From JAKACU01 sp021821185 (lineage in GTDB: Bacteria; Bacillota; Bacilli; Alicyclobacillales; SLC66), in the NCBI GenBank assembly GCA_027343965.1, contig DAHWJX010000154.1, positions 1-10,352 on the forward strand: 10,352 nucleotides of DNA. Reading direction: 5' to 3'. The notes below the pieces were generated by a model that searched no databases, was not told the DNA's origin, and was given only the letters and a program-made list of their open reading frames with translations. Made by a program: the position numbers and the translations under genes. Shown piece by piece: positions 6,195 to 10,352 of this stretch. How positions within the stretch are numbered: position 1 is the stretch's first letter; every line of letters starts with the position of its first letter.

Positions 6195-7463
6195 CTGAAA
6201 AGAAGATTGGAATTACAGTTATTATTCGTTACAATGGTTGTGTCTGTAATCACTTATGGTATAAGTGGTCTCTTAGTCAGTTATATGCATTCACGAGTTA
6301 TGTCGGGAAATACCATGTTGTATTTAACATTCGTTGTGCTTGCGTTAGGTGTTATTTGGCAAGCTATCTTAGCTGCAGTAGGATCACGCTATATTTTGAA
6401 ACAAGTTACGCTGTTACGCAAAGCAGCAGAGGCAGTGCAAAAGGGACAGTTTGACTTGGTGTTACCGCGGTCTCGCATGAAAAATGAAATCAGCGATGTA
6501 ACCGATGTATTTGTACATACATTGGAGATATTGCACAACTATCAGCGAACGGCGGCGGAATCTTCGAGTGCCATTTATTTGACGGTGGATAATGTCTCTA
6601 CAAAAGCCTCAGAGGCAAAAGAAGGTGCCATGGTTATTGCGCAGGCAGTGGTTGATATGACGCATGGGGCAGTTCATGCTCATGAAATCGCTGAGAGACA
6701 GTTGCAGATTGCGAAGCAAGCTGATACGAGTTTTGAAGCATTGTCCGCAAAGGTAGCAAATGGCAAGAACGCTGTTGAACAACTTGAGGCGCAAATTTGT
6801 GTAGGTCATCAAAAAGTGGAAATTATCGCAACAGAACTTGTTGCTGCTAATGGTGCCCTGGTGGATACCCGATCTATGACGCAGGGACTCGTTTTAAGCG
6901 CGCAAAGCGTCGGGACGATTTTACAGGCTATTGAAGATATTGCTCATCGCACCAATTTGATTGCTTTGAATGCGTCGATCGAGGCTGCACGGGCTGGAGA
7001 CGCTGGAAAAGGGTTTGCCGTAGTAGCCAATGAAGTTCGTGTTTTAGCTGAGCAAAGTCAATCCTCAAGTAGGAAAATCCAGGAAGTAGTCACGTCCATG
7101 GTCGATCACATTGGTGATGTCAATCGAGCTGTCGATATCACGAATGAATCCTTCGCACAAGTAGAGCATGCGTTGTCGGGTATTGAAGGATCCCTAGGGT
7201 CGATATCTGATGCAGCACAAGTGGTTACATCTTTAGTGCTGGAAGTAGACGGCCAAGTCGGGGTACAACGTGATCAAAATGTTGAATTAGGTGAACTCGC
7301 TCGCGGATTACATGAAGTCGTGGCACAGTCGATGGCTTTGACTGAGGAAGTATCCGCTACGACAACCGAACAATCTGAAGCAGCTGACCGGATCGATCAA
7401 TCTCTAGAGGAATTATCGCACATGGCAAAACATCTTCTTACTATCCAACAGTTTGTTTCCTAA
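6195..7463 (+). CDS. Methyl-accepting chemotaxis protein lacking an extracellular sensor domain
   Basis: From CTG the protein has 422 aa; TTG at 6207 would give 418. It begins MKRRLELQ, a basic stretch before TM1 (about 7-31), followed by an extracytoplasmic loop of roughly nine residues and TM2 (about 41-63). A HAMP domain (about 65-115) and a long helical signalling hairpin come next. The conserved tip (246-275) contains EDIAHRTNLIALNASIEAARAGD and GKGFAVVANEVRVLAEQ, which bind CheA and CheW. With no periplasmic-side domain it must sense through the membrane, HAMP or the cytoplasm, or act together with another protein. No CheR-docking pentapeptide is visible at the C-terminus, which ends TIQQFVS. 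The gene lies 12 nt before the response regulator, whose ribosome site overlaps this stop codon, so the two are very likely co-transcribed. The basic N-terminus and the GGAGG spacing favour the CTG start. Confidence 0.92.
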   Translation: MKRRLELQLLFVTMVVSVITYGISGLLVSYMHSRVMSGNTMLYLTFVVLALGVIWQAILAAVGSRYILKQVTLLRKAAEAVQKGQFDLVLPRSRMKNEISDVTDVFVHTLEILHNYQRTAAESSSAIYLTVDNVSTKASEAKEGAMVIAQAVVDMTHGAVHAHEIAERQLQIAKQADTSFEALSAKVANGKNAVEQLEAQICVGHQKVEIIATELVAANGALVDTRSMTQGLVLSAQSVGTILQAIEDIAHRTNLIALNASIEAARAGDAGKGFAVVANEVRVLAEQSQSSSRKIQEVVTSMVDHIGDVNRAVDITNESFAQVEHALSGIEGSLGSISDAAQVVTSLVLEVDGQVGVQRDQNVELGELARGLHEVVAQSMALTEEVSATTTEQSEAADRIDQSLEELSHMAKHLLTIQQFVS

Positions 7464-7475
7464 GGGGGAGTACAG

Positions 7476-8147
7476 ATGAACATTCGAATAGCCGTAGTAG
7501 ATGATCATCATCTGTTTCGTAAAGGCGTCATCGGTATTCTAGGCGGTGATCCGCAATTTGAGGTAGTCGGTGAAGCCGAAAATGGGCGTGATGCTGTATC
7601 GTTGGTTCAAAAACTGCAGCCTGATGTGTTGATTATGGATTTGTCTATGCCGATTATGGGTGGTATGGAAGCTACGAAACGAATTCGCGAAATTGATTCG
7701 CGCATTCGCATTCTCATCTTAACGGTTAATGAAGATGAACGTTCGCTGTTTGAAGCGGTCAAATGCGGTGCGCAGGGCTATGTGATTAAAACGGTGGATC
7801 CAGATGAATTGCTTCATGCGGTGAAGAGTGTAGCGCTTGGCGAGGCGGTTGTACCAAGCAATCTTGCATTACGCATTTTATCGGAAATGTCGCGACCAAA
7901 GTCGGTTGCTAGCACTTCTGAAGATAGAGCAGAACCTTTGACGGCGCGGGAAATAGAGGTGTTGCGGGAATTGGGTACGGGGGCATCGAATCGGGATATC
8001 GCGAAACGCCTTTATATTAGTGAAAATACGGTCCGTAATCACGTGCGCAACATACTGGATAAACTGCATGTATCTAATCGAGTGGAGGCCGCAACCTACG
8101 CCGTTCGAGAGGGGCTTGTGGTGGACGATCCTAAGCATGAGTCCTAA
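7476..8147 (+). CDS. NarL/DegU-family response regulator
   Basis: The product is 223 aa. The receiver domain (1-120) has acidic residues D9-D10, phosphoacceptor D55 (IMDLSMP), T83 and K105, all intact. A LuxR-type helix-turn-helix (about 150-215) shows LTAREIEVLRELGTGASNRD and the recognition helix region SENTVRNHVRNILDKL. Phosphorylation at D55 would promote dimerisation and promoter binding. A GGGGGAG ribosome site overlaps the stop codon of the chemoreceptor gene, 12 nt upstream. The facing kinase gene on the other strand has the HisKA_3 type of dimerisation domain, which pairs with this regulator family, so it is the likely partner (NreC/NreB-like). Its target genes cannot be read from the window; direct repeats upstream of the kinase are one candidate. 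Confidence 0.95.
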   Translation: MNIRIAVVDDHHLFRKGVIGILGGDPQFEVVGEAENGRDAVSLVQKLQPDVLIMDLSMPIMGGMEATKRIREIDSRIRILILTVNEDERSLFEAVKCGAQGYVIKTVDPDELLHAVKSVALGEAVVPSNLALRILSEMSRPKSVASTSEDRAEPLTAREIEVLRELGTGASNRDIAKRLYISENTVRNHVRNILDKLHVSNRVEAATYAVREGLVVDDPKHES

Positions 8148-8153
8148 TTCGTT

Positions 8154-8210
8154 TGCAAAAAAATGGTGTCTTTGATCATGTCCTGATCAAGACACCATTT
8201 CTGATTTTTC
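8154..8210. terminator. Bidirectional terminator between the convergent regulator and kinase genes
   Basis: AAATGGTGTCTTTGATCA (8161-8178) pairs with TGATCAAGACACCATTT (8184-8200), giving 17 pairs with one bulged T around loop TGTCC. On the minus strand the stem is followed by a clean run of seven T; on the plus strand by CTGATTTTTC. The right arm encodes the kinase's last residues (MVS) and its TGA stop, so the terminator overlaps the coding end. Confidence 0.85.
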
Positions 8211-9347
8211 TGGTACAAAGAAGTGCCATATGGTTCCTTGGCCTTTCTCGGTAAGGACAGTAGCCTTTCCTCCAAGCAGATTGCATCGTTCCATAATCGA
8301 CCGAAATCCAAAGTGCTCAGTCTTTGATTTGTCGCTGACAGCAAAACCGCATCCATCATCTTGAATTGTTACTTCCATTGCTTTCTCATTTCGTTCAATC
8401 GTGATGATCACATTTTTTGCTTTAGCATGCTTGTGGATATTGGTAAATACCTCCTTTACAATACGTGCCAACTGTTCTTCAATCTTATCTGGCCAGGAAC
8501 CGCACGTGTCTTGAACGTGAACTGAAGTTGAGATCCCTAAGCGCTCTTCAAGGCGAACGGCATTATCTCTAACGAATTGAATGAAATCAGTCTCAAGAAC
8601 AAAATTTAAGTCATAAAGGGAACTACGAAGTTCATCGATGCTATGGTCAATGGACTCACTGATTAGCTTTAAGGAGTCAGCTATCTTCAAACAATCCGCC
8701 AATTTTAAAGAATCTGCAGTGCTTTCTAGGGTTGAAGTGGAATTTATAACCTCTTTTCGCATTCGCTTGATCTGCAAACTGGAGTAGGCCATATCTTGCG
8801 CAACGGTGTCATGCAAATCACGCGCAATACGTTCTCTTTCTTCGATCGTAAGTCGCAAGGCTTCATTCATCATGCGCTCCTGTTCGAATTTCTTTTGCGC
8901 AGATATGTCGCGTATCGCCATTAATAAATAACGACCATGTTCATATGGAATGTAGCTATAGCTCACACTGGCAGCAATCTGTTTTCCGTTTTGCTGCGTA
9001 ATGGTCATCTGTTCTTCTGCGAGTGAGGTGTGATGACTTAAGGCAAAACACCCGAAGCAGTGGTTGTTTTGTAAACTATTTCCCTGTTCCGTTTTGCAAT
9101 GCACGAGCTCACCACAAGTCACATGCCCAAGTTGCGAGCCACCAAACCATGTTATCGCTGTTTGGTTCATATACTGAACGCATAAGGATTCATCCATGAC
9201 CACGTATCCGTCACTTGCACGTTCAAAAATAGCTTCGAATAAGGTCCGGTTAAGTTCACCTTGCTCCGTACACACTGTTGATGAAGGAATACTCATCGAC
9301 TTCGTTCCAATCTCTACTTTAGAATCAAGTTCGGCATAGCCACTCAT
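8187..9347 (-). CDS. Soluble NarL-type (HisKA_3) sensor histidine kinase with cysteine-cluster PAS domain
   Basis: From ATG at 9347 the kinase has 386 aa; an upstream in-frame ATG at 9389 is ruled out by an AAGGAGG site 7 nt before 9347. A PAS domain (about 35-150) contains C78-x5-C84-x12-C97-x2-C100. This recalls the Fe-S oxygen sensor NreB of staphylococci, whose spacing is C-x2-C-x11-C-x2-C, so a redox or oxygen cofactor is plausible but inferred. A linker leads to HisKA_3 with ERERIARDLHDTVAQDM (170-186; phosphoryl H179). Residues 211-228 are three hexapeptide repeats (ADSLKL, ADCLKI, ADSLKL) within the dimerisation hairpin. The HATPase domain shows EVFTNIHKHA, DDGCGF and GFRSIMERCNLLGG. 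There is no membrane segment. It converges on the response regulator, its probable partner, with a shared terminator between. Confidence 0.93.
   Translation of the reverse strand: MSGYAELDSKVEIGTKSMSIPSSTVCTEQGELNRTLFEAIFERASDGYVVMDESLCVQYMNQTAITWFGGSQLGHVTCGELVHCKTEQGNSLQNNHCFGCFALSHHTSLAEEQMTITQQNGKQIAASVSYSYIPYEHGRYLLMAIRDISAQKKFEQERMMNEALRLTIEERERIARDLHDTVAQDMAYSSLQIKRMRKEVINSTSTLESTADSLKLADCLKIADSLKLISESIDHSIDELRSSLYDLNFVLETDFIQFVRDNAVRLEERLGISTSVHVQDTCGSWPDKIEEQLARIVKEVFTNIHKHAKAKNVIITIERNEKAMEVTIQDDGCGFAVSDKSKTEHFGFRSIMERCNLLGGKATVLTEKGQGTIWHFFVPEKSEMVS
8664..8717 (-). repeat. Three 18-nt codon repeats inside the kinase gene
   Basis: Units at 8700-8717, 8682-8699 and 8664-8681 (minus strand) encode ADSLKL, ADCLKI and ADSLKL. 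The proteins match at 16 of 18 aligned positions, but synonymous sites have drifted (for example GCA/GCG/GCT for Ala), so the repeat is old and kept at the protein level. Confidence 0.85.
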
Positions 9348-9354
9348 AGCGACG

Positions 9355-9361
9355 CCTCCTT
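9355..9361 (-). promoter_or_regulatory. Shine-Dalgarno site deciding the kinase start
   Basis: AAGGAGG on the minus strand lies 7 nt before ATG at 9347. This selects that start over the ATG at 9389. Confidence 0.85.
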
Positions 9362-9409
9362 GAAAAATTAATAAATAAGCACCAAACAATCACTGTAAAC
9401 AGAAAAATC

Positions 9410-9458
9410 GTGCCAAAGATTGCGCCAAAGTAAGAAATACAGTCAAGTAAGAAGTACA
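9410..9458. repeat. Two pairs of direct repeats upstream of the kinase gene
   Basis: AAGTAAGAAATACA (9428-9441) and AAGTAAGAAGTACA (9445-9458) match at 13 of 14 positions with a 17-nt period. Next to them GTGCCAAAG (9410-9418) and GCGCCAAAG (9422-9430) match at 8 of 9 with a 12-nt period. They lie 63-111 nt before the kinase start and may be regulator-binding sites. Confidence 0.5.
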
Positions 9459-9520
9459 ATAAAAAAAGATAAATATGATCCTTTTAGCCTATAAAACAAT
9501 TACGCAACGTCCATATGGAT

Positions 9521-9550
9521 AGTATATCAGAAATTTAAGCTGTTGTGACC
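9521..9550 (-). promoter_or_regulatory. Possible promoter of the NarL-type kinase
   Basis: On the minus strand TATACT (9526-9521) is a good -10 box, with a weak GTCACA about 17 nt upstream as -35. This would give a leader of about 165 nt that contains the direct repeats. The evidence is one good hexamer only. Confidence 0.35.
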
Positions 9551-10352
9551 TGTGAAATTGTGTGCAATTGGCGAAATCATGAAATATATCTTGGTGGTTT
9601 GGGTGCCTGGAGTATCTTGGGAGTTGAAGATTTCGCCATTGAATATCCGGAATCTATGGTTAGATCAGCAGTCTATAGAACAAATCGTCTCCAGTTTAGC
9701 GATCTCTAGGACTATTGATCAGACTATGGGATTATGGTCGTTTTCAGTTGACTTCAGCCACAATTCGCAAGGTAGTCTGTGAGATTCTTCACAAAACCAT
9801 TATCGCTAATTTTTATCTTTGTCGCAAGACGCGGACAATACTCTGAGAAATTATTGTCTCAAATGTCGCTCGTTGAATCGTATAGTGAGTTTCAAGATGA
9901 AAAGCAGAGAGTTGAGAATGATTTTTGTTAGGCCATTTGAATAAGCAGACAACACGCGCTTAGTCTTATCTTCTGGAAATTTCCCGGTTGTCGAATACGT
10001 TCGCGGATAGGGTGGAAACTACGGTAGGGACTATAAGCTGGATTTTCTGGCGTATAGGAGTTGTGCGATGGGACTGACCACAAGAAGCCGGCTGACGCGA
10101 CTTATTTCGTTCCTGTGGCCTGGGAATGGGCGATTGAGATGCGATAGACCGTGCGATTCGGCGTAGTCATGCAGCATGAACGCCTATGATCGGCAATACG
10201 CCATCGGATCTGGCTTATGATGCACCGCCCGCCCGCCCGGGTGTGGCTACGTATGATAGCGTTTCGAAACCCAATGCATCCCCTACCAACCTAAAATGGT
10301 ACAAACTTCCTCGTTCTTACAAGGTTGACTTTGGTTCGTGAAGATGATATAT
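9545..10352. other. Gene-free stretch, probably decayed DNA
   Basis: About 800 nt carry no gene I can support. Short open frames exist on the plus strand (9545-9709, 54 codons; 9552-9782, 76 codons; 10058-10147, 29 codons), but none has a ribosome site and none matches a family I recognise. G+C shifts sharply, from 28% in 9421-9480 to 63% in 10201-10260 by hand count, and includes three tandem GCCC units (10227-10238). The 10058-10147 segment (reading DGTDHKKPADATYFVPVAWEWA) looks protein-like but is closed on both sides by stops. A fragment of an old acquired gene is the likeliest reading. Confidence 0.4.

Noticed and set aside
6131..6454. 107-codon plus-strand open frame overlapping the chemoreceptor start
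   Set aside because: It is out of frame with the chemoreceptor, has no family motif, and covers the promoter-dyad region.
8172..8190. TTGATCA-N5-TGATCAA looking like an FNR-type dyad
   Set aside because: It is the top of the 17-bp terminator stem between convergent genes, not upstream of any promoter.
9552..9782. 76-codon plus-strand open frame in the terminal region
   Set aside because: It has no ribosome site and no recognisable motif; competing frames of similar length overlap it.
9690..9830. Possible IS630-like transposase remnant (LWSF and a shifted frame reading VVCEILHK)
   Set aside because: The resemblance is only a few residues across a frameshift, and I see no terminal inverted repeats or DDE motif.
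10227..10241. GCCC tandem repeat as a possible CRISPR or satellite start
   Set aside because: There are only three 4-nt units, with no spacers; too short to be more than a G+C-rich patch.

Overview
The window looks like a chromosomal segment of a member of the Bacillota (Bacilli). The evidence is strong GGAGG-type ribosome sites, free use of TTG, GTG and probably CTG starts, about 47% G+C in a moeA sample, and a cytoplasmic PAS-PAS kinase of the sporulation-kinase type. An acidophilic spore-former (Alicyclobacillaceae-like) would fit, but the sequence alone cannot fix the genus.

Layout. Positions 1-325 (minus strand) hold a 3'-truncated acpS (holo-ACP synthase). A tRNA-Leu(CAG) with its own promoter and terminator follows (400-588). 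A TTG-started gene (830-1159) encodes a small protein with 17 consecutive histidines and a possible small beta-barrel domain. Next come moeA (molybdenum insertion into molybdopterin, 1292-2533), a GtrA-like four-helix membrane protein (2599-3009) and tRNA-Ser(UGA) (3048-3138). The two tRNA genes share an identical 12-nt extended -10 element. A PAS-PAS-HisKA-HATPase kinase without a partner regulator (3286-4803) and a radical SAM/SPASM protein (4889-5998) come next. The radical SAM gene has a CRP/FNR-type dyad placed at -41.5 of its likely promoter.

The right part is a signalling module. A chemoreceptor with almost no extracytoplasmic loop (6195-7463) lies 12 nt ahead of a NarL/LuxR-type response regulator (7476-8147). 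Facing them, across a shared terminator, is a soluble NarL-type histidine kinase (8187-9347, minus). Its PAS domain carries a four-cysteine cluster reminiscent of the oxygen sensor NreB, and its dimerisation hairpin contains three hexapeptide repeats. The simplest reading is a cytoplasmic redox or oxygen sensor kinase paired with the regulator and linked to taxis. Together with moeA and the FNR-like site, this suggests anaerobic or respiratory adaptation, but that is inference.

The last kilobase (about 9350-10352) contains no gene I can support. It starts A+T-rich with direct repeats upstream of the kinase, then becomes G+C-rich with short broken reading frames, as expected of decayed or acquired DNA.
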